Source: Sphingomonas parva (ex Maeng et al. 2020) (GTDB taxonomy: Bacteria > Pseudomonadota > Alphaproteobacteria > Sphingomonadales > Sphingomonadaceae). From it: 64,000 bases of DNA. The notes under the pieces are model-generated. The model was not told the DNA's origin and did no database searches. It saw nothing but the letters and a program-made list of their open reading frames with translations. Of the stretch, positions 26,134 through 34,594 are shown one piece after another. Location of the stretch: contig NZ_SPDV01000035.1 of NCBI RefSeq assembly GCF_004564275.1, positions 1-64,000 on the forward strand, read 5' to 3'. Position numbers and translations under genes: made by a program. How positions within the stretch are numbered: the first letter of the stretch is position 1; each line of letters opens with the position of its first letter.

Positions 26134-27549
26134 ATGAGCGAGAGCGATATCGATCTTCCCCCCGGTGCCGCGCCCGCCGAGGCCGATCGCCTGCACGATG
26201 CCGACGATCGGCTCCGCCCGGAATATGTGCGGCGGGTGATGGCGCACGTCGAGGCGGGCGAGACCGAGTCGGCCCGCGCCCTCGTCGAGCCGCTCCACCC
26301 CGCCGACATCGCCGATCTGTTCGAGCTGGTCGATTCCGACGAGCGCCGCGCGCTCGCGGCCGCGCTCGAGGAGGTGCTCGGCGGCGAGGTGCTCGCCGAG
26401 ATGAACGAGCACGTGCGCGACGAACTGATCGACACGTTCGAGCCGCACGAGGTCGCCGAGGTCGCCGGCGAGATGGAGACGGACGACGCCGTCGCCATGA
26501 TCGAGGACATGGAGGAGGATGAGCAGCGCGCCGTTCTCCGCGCCCTCGACCCGGACGATCGCGCCGCCATCGAGGAGGCGCTCACTTACCCGCTGGAGTC
26601 CGCCGGCCGCCTGATGCAGCGCGATCTGATCGCGGTGCCCGAGCATTGGACGATCGGCCAGGTGATCGACTATCTGCGCGCGGGGGCGGAGCTCACCACC
26701 GATTTCTGGGAAGTTTTCGTCGTCGACGGCCGGCACCACCCGGTCGGCACGTGCATGCTGAGCTGGATCCTGCGCACGCCGCGCCATGTCGCCGTCGCCG
26801 ATGTAATGAAGCGCGAGCAGACGCTCATCCCGGTCGACATGGACCAGGAGGAGGTCGCCCTCCGCTTCCAGAAATACGCCTTGATCTCCGCCGCCGTGGT
26901 CGACGGCAGCGGCCGACTGGTCGGCATGATCACGGTCGACGACATCGTCCACATCATCCAGGAGGAGGCCTCCGAGGACGTCCTCCTCCTGTCCGGTGCC
27001 GGCGAAGGCGACATCAACGAGCCGGTGCGCGAGAGCTACAAGAGCCGGGTGCGCTGGCTGATCGCCAATCTCGCAACGGCGCTCGTCGCCGCATCGATCA
27101 TCCACATGTTCGAGGACACGATCTCGCGGATGGTCGTGCTCGCCGCGCTGATGCCGATCGTCACCGGGGTCGGCGGCAATGCGGGGACCCAGACGCTGGC
27201 TGTCACGGTCAGAGCGCTCGCCACCAACCAGCTCACCCAGTCGAACACCTGGCGGGCGATCGCGCGCGAGATCCGGGTCGCCTGCCTGAACGGCCTGACG
27301 GTCGCGCTGCTGCTCGGCGTCGGGGTCGCCGTGTTTCTCGACAATTCGCTCCTCGGAATGGTCATCGCCGCGGCGATGCTGACCAACATCCTGATCGCCG
27401 GCCTCGCCGGCGTGATGGTCCCCCTCGCGCTCGACCGGGCGCGGGCGGATCCCGCCGTCGCCTCCTCGATCTTCGTGACCATGGTGACCGATTCGATCGG
27501 CTTCCTCCTTTTCCTCGGCCTCGCCACCGCCTCGGGGCTGGTCACCTGA
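26134..27549 (+). CDS. mgtE: Magnesium transporter MgtE
   Basis: This 471-residue inner-membrane channel takes up Mg2+ and gates itself by cytosolic Mg2+ sensing. The N-terminal helical domain (about 30-140, rich in Glu/Asp) and a CBS-domain pair (about 150-270) precede five membrane helices. The membrane part shows the MgtE signature around Pro-Ile-Val-Thr-Gly-Val-Gly-Gly-Asn-Ala-Gly-Thr-Gln-Thr. The second ATG at 26134 follows AGAGGGTGGG; an ATG at 26113 is also possible. M-box-like leader structure was looked for and not seen in the short upstream region. Confidence 0.94.
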   Translation: MSESDIDLPPGAAPAEADRLHDADDRLRPEYVRRVMAHVEAGETESARALVEPLHPADIADLFELVDSDERRALAAALEEVLGGEVLAEMNEHVRDELIDTFEPHEVAEVAGEMETDDAVAMIEDMEEDEQRAVLRALDPDDRAAIEEALTYPLESAGRLMQRDLIAVPEHWTIGQVIDYLRAGAELTTDFWEVFVVDGRHHPVGTCMLSWILRTPRHVAVADVMKREQTLIPVDMDQEEVALRFQKYALISAAVVDGSGRLVGMITVDDIVHIIQEEASEDVLLLSGAGEGDINEPVRESYKSRVRWLIANLATALVAASIIHMFEDTISRMVVLAALMPIVTGVGGNAGTQTLAVTVRALATNQLTQSNTWRAIAREIRVACLNGLTVALLLGVGVAVFLDNSLLGMVIAAAMLTNILIAGLAGVMVPLALDRARADPAVASSIFVTMVTDSIGFLLFLGLATASGLVT

Positions 27550-27577
27550 GCCGCACTACCGGGCGCTGATCTTCGCG

Positions 27578-27599
27578 CTGCGATCTGCTAGGATCGCAG
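27578..27599. promoter_or_regulatory. 8-bp inverted repeat upstream of the MAPEG gene
   Basis: CTGCGATC at 27578-27585 pairs perfectly with GATCGCAG at 27592-27599 across six bases. It lies 18 bases before the ATG, where it could act as an operator, a leader hairpin, or the mgtE terminator without a T-run. Confidence 0.45.
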
Positions 27600-27616
27600 G
27601 CGGAGAGGGCACGGCG

Positions 27617-28129
27617 ATGACTCGTGACCAGAAGATCGTGGCGACCGGTGCGGCGAGCGGCGTCGCCGCGATGGCCGTTCTTTTATGGCTCCTGTCGACC
27701 TGGCTGCCGACGCCACCCGGCGCGGATGCGCTCGATCGACGGATCGCCTACGCCCTGCGCTGGCAGGCGCTCGCTGCGCTACCCTTGTTCCTGATGGTGG
27801 TGGCGGTCGGCAACGCCCGCTTCGCCAGCGATGCGATCGATCCGACCGCCGGCGCAGAGGATCGTGCGATGATCATCAACGGACGCGTCGCGGACAACAC
27901 GCTGCAGCAGTTCGCCTTGTTCGTCGCAGGCTCGCTCGCCCTCGCCGCGAGCATTCCCCCCGATTACCTGCAGGTGATCGGCGCGGCGGCCATCGTCTTC
28001 GTGATCATGCGGCTGCTGTTCTGGATCGGCTATCGGATCGATCCGCTCTACCGCGCCTTCGGCTTCTCCTCGACGGCCTATATGAACCTTGGCCTGCTCG
28101 CCGCGGCGCTGTGGCTCGCAGCCGTGTGA
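27617..28129 (+). CDS. MAPEG-family membrane protein
   Basis: This 170-residue protein has four membrane helices and the MAPEG pattern Gly-Arg-Val-Ala-Asp-Asn-Thr-Leu-Gln-Gln-Phe between helices 1 and 2/3, followed by a Arg-Leu-Leu-Phe-Trp-Ile-Gly-Tyr-Arg segment. MAPEG proteins act in glutathione and lipid-mediator metabolism; bacterial members are mostly uncharacterised. ATG 27617 follows GGAGAGGG. Confidence 0.82.
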   Translation: MTRDQKIVATGAASGVAAMAVLLWLLSTWLPTPPGADALDRRIAYALRWQALAALPLFLMVVAVGNARFASDAIDPTAGAEDRAMIINGRVADNTLQQFALFVAGSLALAASIPPDYLQVIGAAAIVFVIMRLLFWIGYRIDPLYRAFGFSSTAYMNLGLLAAALWLAAV

Positions 28130-28239
28130 GAGCCGCGCGGATCGCCGCCTAACAGCGTGTAAACAGACGATTTTCCTGTTTAACTCCGGGCGCGGCTGGC
28201 GTAGGCGATGGCCAGCTCTCAATCATCCGGGACGAATTG

Positions 28240-28677
28240 GTGACCGCCTACGCGCATGAGTTCGAGGTCGCGGCTGCGCCGCTCCACATGAGCAAGGTCG
28301 CGGTCGGCTGCGCCAGCATCGCGGCGCTGGGCAAGCGCCAGCAGCTGCGGACAGTCGGCGGCGAGGTCCCGCTGGTGACTCGCTTCATGCCCAAGCGGGC
28401 GAGCGAGATGGTCGGCGGCTCGATCTACTGGATCGTCAAGCATCAGCTGGTCGCGCGGCAGCGGATCATCGGCTTCGCCGAGCGCGACGAGGACAAGAAG
28501 ACGATCGTCCGCCTCGATCCGCAGCTCGTCGCTGTCCGGCCCTTCCCCAAGCGGGCGCATCAGGGCTGGCGCTATCTCGCCGCGGCGGATGCGCCGCCCG
28601 ACCTCGGGGCTGCCGGCGAGGCCGAGACCCTTCCTTCGGAGCTGATGCGGCGGCTGATGGCGCTGGCCTTGATCTGA
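28240..28677 (+). CDS. DUF1489 family protein
   Basis: This cytosolic protein of about 145 residues has the DUF1489 start (Pro-Leu-His-Met-Ser-Lys-Val-Ala-Val-Gly), a middle Thr-Arg-Phe-Met-Pro-Lys-Arg with Gly-Gly-Ser-Ile-Tyr-Trp-Ile-Val-Lys, and a Arg-Pro-Phe-Pro-Lys-Arg-Ala-His-Gln-Gly-Trp-Arg-Tyr-Leu segment. The family is restricted mainly to alphaproteobacteria and has no known function. Family proteins usually start at the Leu-His, but no start codon lies there; GTG 28240 or the TTG before it are the only upstream options, and ATG 28288 would cut into the conserved part. Confidence 0.85.
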   Translation: MTAYAHEFEVAAAPLHMSKVAVGCASIAALGKRQQLRTVGGEVPLVTRFMPKRASEMVGGSIYWIVKHQLVARQRIIGFAERDEDKKTIVRLDPQLVAVRPFPKRAHQGWRYLAAADAPPDLGAAGEAETLPSELMRRLMALALI

Positions 28678-28948
28678 GAAGAAGCCGGACAGCCCTGTTT
28701 CAGCCGAGCCTCGAGCCTGCCAAGTCCTCGGTTCCCGCAGCCTCAAAGCCGGCCGGAGAAATTTTTTCGGCTGTGACATAATCGGCTCACCGACGCCGCG
28801 GAACGGCTCGTCGCGGCGGTTTTCCGCGACTTTTGCGCCGAAGAGGCGGGTCGGTTCGTCCCCGGATCGACCTCGTTCATCCTAAGGCCATGAAACTCTT
28901 CAGAGTCATCGCTCGTTGAGGCGGCAAGTGAGTAGAAAGGAGCCAAGT

Positions 28949-29215
28949 ATGGCGACGAGTATCCTTGAGGCCCGCGGCGGCTGTATTGTTCCGAAGGCGG
29001 AGACGCGTGGTTATCACATTGTCTATCGCGAGCATGAGACCAACTATTGCCCAGGTTGCGGGCGCACCCATTGGTACATCGGCCGTTCGATGGCCGAGTG
29101 CGCGTTCTGCACGACGGCGCTTCCACTGGAGAATGCCCCGATGATCGCGGGCGGACAGATCGTCCGAACCATTCGCCGGCCGGTGTTCGGCAACGAGCCC
29201 GCCTACGCGGCCTGA
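28949..29215 (+). CDS. Small zinc-ribbon protein
   Basis: This 88-residue protein contains Cys-Pro-Gly-Cys-Gly-Arg-Thr-His near residue 35 and Cys-Ala-Phe-Cys near residue 51, a CxxC-N-CxxC zinc ribbon. An extra Cys lies at residue 12. There is no signal peptide or membrane helix. A strong AAAGGAG site lies seven bases before ATG 28949. I do not know its function; the single ribbon could bind RNA, DNA or a protein. It is preceded by about 270 bases without a gene and followed by a C(UUCG)G hairpin. Confidence 0.75.
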   Translation: MATSILEARGGCIVPKAETRGYHIVYREHETNYCPGCGRTHWYIGRSMAECAFCTTALPLENAPMIAGGQIVRTIRRPVFGNEPAYAA

Positions 29216-29247
29216 GCCGGAACGGCTTCATCTGCTGTGCTGATCTG

Positions 29248-29274
29248 GGCGGCGCTTCCTTCGGGAGCGCCGCC
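29248..29274. terminator. Stem-loop with C(UUCG)G tetraloop between convergent genes
   Basis: An eight-bp GC stem (29248-29255 with 29267-29274) plus three more pairs closes a TTCG loop at 29260-29263. No T-run follows on the plus strand, so termination efficiency is doubtful. Confidence 0.55.
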
Positions 29275-29279
29275 GCCCC

Positions 29280-30230
29280 TCAGGCGGGACGCTTGCGTAC
29301 CGGCACCGGCACGTTGCAGACATCCACGCCACCGGCTGGCCGCTTGAAGAAGTCGCCGCCGCGGTTCGCACGACCGGTCACGTAGCGGCTGAACGCCTCG
29401 CTGTCGGACCGCAGCACCTCATAGGACGGCCGCTCGCCTTCGGGAATGTCCGAAGCGAGCCGCACGCGCGCGAAGGGCACATGGTCCTTCGCCTCCTTGT
29501 AGAAGCCGAGCGCTTCGGTGCCCCGCGGCCGTGCGGAGAGAAGTCCGATCCCCTCGATGACCCTGCCGATCAGGGCGATGTTGAGATCGAGGTGGCGCGG
29601 CGCGTGGCCGATGATCGCGTAGAGCTCGCCGCCGGTGCCGGTGTCGGGCGCCAGGTCGCGGCCGACTCCGACCATCGCATAGCAATGGGTGAGCCAGGCG
29701 CGCCCCTCCTCGGGATCGTAGCCGACGGGCCAGCTCTGCGCGTGCCCGACCATCGGCGCGTAGCTGTCCGGATAGCCGAGCGGACGCACCGCCAGGCCTT
29801 CCAGCGCGCGATGATATTCGTGCGGCGGCCGGCGCACCACGCCGGCAGGCAACGGGACCTCGGCGTCGCCATTACCCCATTGCGCTACATAATTGTCCTG
29901 CACGCGATAGACCGCGGCATTGTTCCACCAGCCGTTGCGCGCGAAGGCGCGGACGTTGGCGACGTGGACCGGCGCGAAATCCGGCGCCAGCTCGATCAGG
30001 ACGCGGCCCCCTTCCTTGAGCTCGACCACCAGCAAGTTCTGCGGATCGATCGCGCGCCAGGCCTCGGCCGGCGCCTCCTCCACCACCTTTGCAGGGTCGG
30101 GCGCCTCGACGACCGGCGCCGGTCGCCAGAAGGCGTAGCGGGCGCTCGGCTCGACCTCCTCCCCTTGCGGCGGCGCGCCCGCGCAGCCCGCGATCAGGGC
30201 CATGGTCGCTGGCAGTAGCAGGTGGCGCAT
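29280..30230 (-). CDS. Cyclophilin-like lipoprotein
   Basis: This 316-residue protein starts with a lipoprotein signal (Leu-Ile-Ala-Gly-Cys, lipobox Cys near residue 16), so it is lipid-anchored in the envelope. A cyclophilin-type domain follows (about 65-250). Its active site is altered: Tyr-Arg-Val-Gln-Asp-Asn-Tyr-Val-Ala-Gln-Trp-Gly keeps the key Arg and Gln but has Tyr-Val where cyclophilins have Phe-Met. A His/Trp-containing insertion is present in the middle. It may help fold outer-membrane or periplasmic proteins, or act as a scaffold. ATG 30228-30230 follows GAGGGGAACGG. Confidence 0.82.
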   Translation of the reverse strand: MRHLLLPATMALIAGCAGAPPQGEEVEPSARYAFWRPAPVVEAPDPAKVVEEAPAEAWRAIDPQNLLVVELKEGGRVLIELAPDFAPVHVANVRAFARNGWWNNAAVYRVQDNYVAQWGNGDAEVPLPAGVVRRPPHEYHRALEGLAVRPLGYPDSYAPMVGHAQSWPVGYDPEEGRAWLTHCYAMVGVGRDLAPDTGTGGELYAIIGHAPRHLDLNIALIGRVIEGIGLLSARPRGTEALGFYKEAKDHVPFARVRLASDIPEGERPSYEVLRSDSEAFSRYVTGRANRGGDFFKRPAGGVDVCNVPVPVRKRPA

Positions 30231-30334
30231 CGTCCGTTCCCCTCGTTTCGAGCTCGCCGGCTTATCGCCGGTCGTTACGGCGCCCGCAACCGCTGCCGCT
30301 TGCATCCAAGGCGAGGGAGGATCATTTCACCGCC

Positions 30335-31000
30335 ATGGATCCGATCGCGCCCCAGGACATGACCCTCGACGAGCTGCGGCTCGCCCTCGCCCCGCTCATC
30401 CCGGCGCACGCCGTGTTCGACGGCTGGGATGACGAGGCGCTGGCCATGGCGGCAGCGGAGATCGGCGTGCCCGCGCCTCGCGCGCGGCTCGCCTTCCCCG
30501 GCGGCGCGACCGACATGATCGATGCCTGGTTCGATTCGATCGACCGCGCGAGCGCGCTGGCCTTCCCGCTGGAGCGGATCGAGGCGATGAAGATCCGCGA
30601 TCGTATCCGGGGTCTGGTGATGCACCGGCTCGAGGTGATCCATCCGCACAAGGAAGCGCTTCGCCGCGCGCTGGCGATCCTCGCCTTGCCGCAGAACCTT
30701 CCGCTGGCGGCGCGACTCGCCTGGCGAGCGGCCGATCGGATGTGGCGCATCGCCGGAGACCAGGCCACCGACTTCAATCATTATTCGAAGCGGGCACTGC
30801 TCAGCGGTGTCTACGGATCGACCACCCTGGTCTATATCGACGACGACAGCGAGGGACTGGCGGCGACCCGCGCCTTCCTCGATCGTCGGATCGACGACGT
30901 GATGAAGATCGAGAAGGTGAAGGCGAACTGGCGCGGAAGCCGGGAGCGGATCCCGTCGCTCAGCCGCTTCCTCGGCCGGCTGCGCTACCCGGTGGTGTGA
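30335..31000 (+). CDS. COQ9 family protein
   Basis: This 221-residue protein should help ubiquinone biosynthesis by binding lipid and presenting substrate to hydroxylase COQ7, as in mitochondria. Family features seen are the TetR-like helical body, Met-Ile-Asp-Ala-Trp-Phe, Arg-Ala-Ala-Asp-Arg-Met-Trp, and Gly-Asp-Gln-Ala-Thr-Asp-Phe-Asn-His-Tyr-Ser-Lys-Arg, followed by Tyr-Gly-Ser-Thr-Thr-Leu. A GGGAGG site lies about 14 bases before the ATG. No other ubiquinone gene is adjacent. Confidence 0.92.
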   Translation: MDPIAPQDMTLDELRLALAPLIPAHAVFDGWDDEALAMAAAEIGVPAPRARLAFPGGATDMIDAWFDSIDRASALAFPLERIEAMKIRDRIRGLVMHRLEVIHPHKEALRRALAILALPQNLPLAARLAWRAADRMWRIAGDQATDFNHYSKRALLSGVYGSTTLVYIDDDSEGLAATRAFLDRRIDDVMKIEKVKANWRGSRERIPSLSRFLGRLRYPVV

Positions 31001-31001
31001 C

Positions 31002-31421
31002 GTGCCCGACGGAGCGACGGCGATCCGCAAGGTAGGAGAGATCGCCAGCTACCACGCGCACGTCTATTTCCGTCCCGACATCGACAAGGAGGCCGCTCTT
31101 TCCCTCCGCGAAGCGGTCGGCGCGCGCTTTCCGGTGCGCCTCGGCACCGTCTGGGACCGTCCCGTCGGTCCGCACAGCCGCGCCATGTTCCAGATCGCCT
31201 TCCCGCCGGCCGTGTTCGCCGGGCTGGTCCCCTGGCTGATGCTCAACCACGGCGGCCTCTCCATCCTCGTCCACCCGAACACGACCAATCCGCGCAGGGA
31301 CCATCTCAGCGACGCCGCCTGGATCGGCGAGCCGCTGCCGCTCTCGGGCGAAGTGCTGCCGGAGGCCCAGGAAGCGGATCTCGCCGGCCCGGCGAACACC
31401 CTCCCGAACGTGGAGCCTTGA
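31002..31421 (+). CDS. DOPA 4,5-dioxygenase family protein
   Basis: This 139-residue protein has Tyr-His-Ala-His-Val-Tyr-Phe near residue 17 and His-Pro-Asn-Thr-Thr-Asn with a following Arg-Arg-Asp-His, the expected metal-ligand pattern of the DOPA-dioxygenase-like family. In fungi relatives cleave catechol rings; in bacteria the substrate is unknown. It starts with GTG one base after the COQ9 stop, so the two are probably co-transcribed. Confidence 0.85.
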   Translation: MPDGATAIRKVGEIASYHAHVYFRPDIDKEAALSLREAVGARFPVRLGTVWDRPVGPHSRAMFQIAFPPAVFAGLVPWLMLNHGGLSILVHPNTTNPRRDHLSDAAWIGEPLPLSGEVLPEAQEADLAGPANTLPNVEP

Positions 31422-31444
31422 AGCGTCTATCTTTCGACTCCACT

Positions 31445-31465
31445 TATTGATAATAGTTCGCAATA
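31445..31465 (+). promoter_or_regulatory. Fur-box-like operator before feoA
   Basis: TATTGATAATAGTTCGCAATA is an imperfect palindrome (7 of 9 paired positions around a three-base centre) of the alphaproteobacterial Fur type. It ends only three bases before the feoA ATG. Position and gene function together support iron-dependent repression. Confidence 0.72.
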
Positions 31466-31468
31466 GAA

Positions 31469-31717
31469 ATGACGCTCCGCCTCGACCAGCTTCCGTTCCG
31501 CACGCCCGCCACCGTGACGGCGATCGACTGGGCGCGCCTCTCAGAGGTCGACGCCCGGCGCCTGCGCAACCTCGGATTCGACGAGGGCGTCGGCATCGAA
31601 TCGCTCCACGGCGCGCCCTTCGGGAGGGACCCGCTGGCCGTTCGGATCGGCCGAATGACCGTGGCCATGCGCCGCGCCCAGGCTCAGGCGATCACGGTCG
31701 AAAAGAACGCGGCATGA
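31469..31717 (+). CDS. feoA: Ferrous iron transport protein A
   Basis: This 82-residue SH3-like cytosolic protein is needed for FeoB activity. It shows Leu-Arg-Asn-Leu-Gly-Phe and a C-terminal Ala-Val-Arg-Ile-Gly strand as in other FeoA proteins. Its ATG lies directly after the Fur-like box with no ribosome site in between, so the mRNA may be leaderless. Its stop overlaps the feoB ATG (ATGA), showing translational coupling. Confidence 0.9.
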   Translation: MTLRLDQLPFRTPATVTAIDWARLSEVDARRLRNLGFDEGVGIESLHGAPFGRDPLAVRIGRMTVAMRRAQAQAITVEKNAA

Positions 31718-33564
31718 CCTCCATTCCTTTGGTGGCGGTGGTCGGCAATCCCAATGCCGGCAAGAGCGCCCTGTTCAACATGCTGACCGGCGCGCGCCAG
31801 AAGGTCGGCAATTATCCCGGCGTCACCGTCGAGCGGAAATCGGGCCGGGTGTTCCTGCCCGATGGCCGGCCGATCGAGCTGGTCGACCTTCCCGGCGCCT
31901 ACAGCCTCGATCCGTCGAGCCCGGACGAGGAAGTGACCCGCGACGTCGTCCTCGGCAAGCAGGAGGGGGAGAGACTTCCCGACGCGCTGCTTCTCGTCCT
32001 CGACGCGACCAACCTGGACAACCATCTTCGCTTCGCCCTGCAGCTGATCGCTTTGGGCCTGCCCACGGTCGTGGCGCTGAACATGGTGGATCTCGCCCGG
32101 CGCGACGGCCTGGAGATCGATCCCCAGGTCCTCGAGCGCGAGCTCGGCGTGCCGGTCGTCTCCACCGTGGCCGTGCGCCGGCGCGGGACGGACGAGCTGC
32201 GCGAGGCGATCAGCGAGGCGGTCACCGCGGCGCGGCTCGTCCGGCCCGGCACCGGTACGGCGGAGAGCTTCACGACGGTGCAGCGCCGGGCCCGCGAGAT
32301 CGCGCGGGCCGCGATCGTCGGGGAGACGGTGGTGCGCCGCACGACCCATCTTATCGATTCGGTCGCCCTCCATCCGGTCGCGGGTCCGATCATCTTCGGC
32401 CTGATCATGTTCTTCATGTTCCAGGCGGTGTTCGCCTGGTCGGCGGTCCCGGCCGACTGGATCGATGGGCGAGTCGGCGATCTCCAGGGCGCCATTGCCG
32501 CTGCGCTGCCCGAGGGGCTGCTGCGCTCGCTGCTGGTCGACGGGGTCGTCGCCGGGGTCGGCGCGGTGATCGTCTTCCTCCCGCAGATCCTGATCCTTTT
32601 CCTGTTCATCCTGCTGCTCGAGGCGACAGGGTACATGGTCCGTGCCGCCTTCCTGATGGACCGGCTGATGGCGCGGGTCGGACTCTCGGGTCACGCCTTC
32701 ATTCCCCTCCTCTCCTCCTTCGCCTGCGCCGTCCCGGGCATCATGGCGACGCGGACGATCGAGGATCCGAAGCACCGACTCACCACGATCCTGATCGCGC
32801 CTCTGATGACCTGCTCGGCGCGCCTACCCGTCTACGCGATCATCATCGGCGCGTTCATCCCGGAGCGGGCGGTCGCCGGCGCTTTCGGACTGCAGGGGCT
32901 GGTCCTGTTCGGCCTCTACGTGATCGGGATCATCGGTGCGCTGGTCGCCGCCCTGTTCCTCCGGTTGAGCGTCACCCGCGGCACGCACCGCGGCTTTCTC
33001 CTCGAGATGCCGAAATACCAGCTGCCCCAGCTGCGCGACATCGTCCTCGGCCTCTGGCAGCGCGCCCTGATCTTCCTGAAGCGGGCCGGCACGATCATCC
33101 TCGTCTCGACGATCCTGCTCTGGGTGCTGCTCTCCGTCCCGCAGCCCAGGCCGGGAGAGACGGCGCTGGAAAGCTCGATCGCCGGCAAGGTCGCGTCGGG
33201 TCTCGAGGTCGTCGTCAGGCCGATCGGCTTCAACCATGAGATCGCGCTCGCGCTCATTCCCGCCATGGCGGCGCGCGAGGTCGCCGTGTCCGCGCTCGCG
33301 ACCGCTTATGCGATCGACGCCGACGACGAGACCGCCGCCGAGCAACCGCTGAAGGAGCGCCTGCGCGGCCGCTGGTCGCTGCCCACCGCGCTCGCCTTCC
33401 TCGCCTGGTTCGTCTTCGCGCCGCAATGCTTATCCACAATTGCCGTCACCCGGCGCGAGACCAACGGGTGGAAATGGCCGGCCTTCATGCTAGGCTATCT
33501 CTTCACTCTCGCATGGCTGGCGGCAGGCGCGACCTATTGGACGGCGACCGCCCTCGGCCTCTAA
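31714..33564 (+). CDS. feoB: Ferrous iron transporter FeoB
   Basis: This 616-residue protein imports Fe2+ across the inner membrane. The N-terminal G domain has Gly-Asn-Pro-Asn-Ala-Gly-Lys-Ser (G1, about 11-18), Asp-Leu-Pro-Gly-Ala-Tyr-Ser-Leu (G3) and Asn-Met-Val-Asp (G4). A helical linker precedes two Gate motifs with [14 protein letters not shown] and Pro-Ala-Met-Ala-Ala-Arg-Glu. At 616 residues it is shorter than the E. coli protein (773), a form common in alphaproteobacteria. No feoC follows. Confidence 0.95.
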   Translation: MTSIPLVAVVGNPNAGKSALFNMLTGARQKVGNYPGVTVERKSGRVFLPDGRPIELVDLPGAYSLDPSSPDEEVTRDVVLGKQEGERLPDALLLVLDATNLDNHLRFALQLIALGLPTVVALNMVDLARRDGLEIDPQVLERELGVPVVSTVAVRRRGTDELREAISEAVTAARLVRPGTGTAESFTTVQRRAREIARAAIVGETVVRRTTHLIDSVALHPVAGPIIFGLIMFFMFQAVFAWSAVPADWIDGRVGDLQGAIAAALPEGLLRSLLVDGVVAGVGAVIVFLPQILILFLFILLLEATGYMVRAAFLMDRLMARVGLSGHAFIPLLSSFACAVPGIMATRTIEDPKHRLTTILIAPLMTCSARLPVYAIIIGAFIPERAVAGAFGLQGLVLFGLYVIGIIGALVAALFLRLSVTRGTHRGFLLEMPKYQLPQLRDIVLGLWQRALIFLKRAGTIILVSTILLWVLLSVPQPRPGETALESSIAGKVASGLEVVVRPIGFNHEIALALIPAMAAREVAVSALATAYAIDADDETAAEQPLKERLRGRWSLPTALAFLAWFVFAPQCLSTIAVTRRETNGWKWPAFMLGYLFTLAWLAAGATYWTATALGL

Positions 33565-33577
33565 GGAAGGACTGAAC

Positions 33578-34123
33578 ATGGCGGGCGTCAACAAGGTGAT
33601 CCTGGTCGGCAATCTGGGAGACGATCCGGAGAGCCGCTCGCTGAACAACGGGGGCGAGGTCGTGAACCTGCGCGTCGCCACCTCCGAGACCTGGAAGGAC
33701 CGCGACGGCCAGCGCCAGGAGCGCACCGAATGGCACCGCGTGGTGATCTTCAACGAGAATCTGGGCCGGGTGGCGAAATCCTACCTCCGCAAGGGATCGA
33801 AGGTCTATCTCGAAGGCCAGCTGCAGACCCGCAAATGGACCGACAACAGCGGCCAGGACAAATATTCGACCGAGATCGTGCTCCAGCGCTTCCGCGGCGA
33901 GCTCGTCCTCCTCGACTCCCGCGGCGGCGGCGGTGGCGGCGGCGGCGGGTTCGGCGAGGATGCCGGCGGCTATGACAGCGGCTTCGGCGGCGGCGGTTTC
34001 GGCGGCGGCGGCGGCGGTGGCGGCGGCTTTGGTGGTGGCGGCGGCGGCGGCGGCGGAAATCGCCCGCAGTCGCGGCCGCAGCCGGCGTTCGACAGCGACC
34101 TCGACGACGACGTTCCGTTCTGA
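33578..34123 (+). CDS. ssb: Single-stranded DNA-binding protein
   Basis: This 181-residue protein coats single-stranded DNA in replication and repair. The OB fold spans residues 1-110 ([10 protein letters not shown], Glu-Trp-His-Arg-Val-Val). A glycine-rich linker of about 45 residues with four runs of Gly follows. The last six residues, Asp-Asp-Asp-Val-Pro-Phe, are the protein-interaction tip. The GGN repeats in the linker give the DNA at about 33920-34065 a strong sequence bias. ATG 33578 follows AAGGAAGGA. Confidence 0.96.
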   Translation: MAGVNKVILVGNLGDDPESRSLNNGGEVVNLRVATSETWKDRDGQRQERTEWHRVVIFNENLGRVAKSYLRKGSKVYLEGQLQTRKWTDNSGQDKYSTEIVLQRFRGELVLLDSRGGGGGGGGGFGEDAGGYDSGFGGGGFGGGGGGGGGFGGGGGGGGGNRPQSRPQPAFDSDLDDDVPF

Positions 34124-34153
34124 GCGCGACGCGCGCTTAGCCGGCCGCAGCCA

Positions 34154-34594
34154 GTGGGCCCGTCCGCACCCTCGGTCAGGCGCCGCCAGCCGATCGGCTG
34201 GCGCGGGCTCCTGCTGCTGGGGGAGGCGGTGGTCGCTGTTGCGCTCGCCTCGCTGTCCGTGCGCCTGCTGCCGTTCCGCCGTGTCGTCGCGGACCGCGCG
34301 CCGCGGCCGGTGCGCGCTGCCGCAACCATCGACCTTCGCCGGCTGCGCTGGGCGGTAGACGCAGCTGCGCGCCGCGTGCCGTGGCGGGCCGTCTGTTTTC
34401 AGAGGGCCGTCGCGCTGCGCGCGATGTTGCGCCGCCGCGGCATCGCCTCCGTCCTCCATTACGGTATCGCGCATGAAGGCCCCGATCGGCTCAAGGCCCA
34501 CGTCTGGCTGAGCGTCGCGGGGCAGGTGGTGATCGGCGGGGAGGCGGCGGCGCGATTCGCCTGCGTCGGCAGCTTCCCCGATGGGGATGTTTGA
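34154..34594 (+). CDS. Lasso-peptide B2-like (transglutaminase-fold) protein
   Basis: This 146-residue protein resembles the B2 protease of lasso-peptide biosynthesis, which removes the leader peptide. It has an N-terminal hydrophobic helix (about 18-40), Cys81 in Ala-Val-Cys-Phe-Gln-Arg-Ala-Val-Ala-Leu-Arg, a following Leu-Arg-Arg-Arg-Gly-Ile and His116 in Lys-Ala-His-Val-Trp. The third catalytic residue (Asp) is not obvious in Val-Ala-Gly-Gln-Val-Val-Ile-Gly-Gly. No precursor, cyclase or PqqD-like B1 protein is next to it. GTG 34154 lies 30 bases after ssb. Its end overlaps the nucleotidyltransferase start. Confidence 0.75.
   Translation: MGPSAPSVRRRQPIGWRGLLLLGEAVVAVALASLSVRLLPFRRVVADRAPRPVRAAATIDLRRLRWAVDAAARRVPWRAVCFQRAVALRAMLRRRGIASVLHYGIAHEGPDRLKAHVWLSVAGQVVIGGEAAARFACVGSFPDGDV

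Noticed and set aside
33920-34070. GGC/GGT-rich run considered as a simple repeat or replication feature
   Set aside because: It encodes the glycine linker of ssb and stays in frame.
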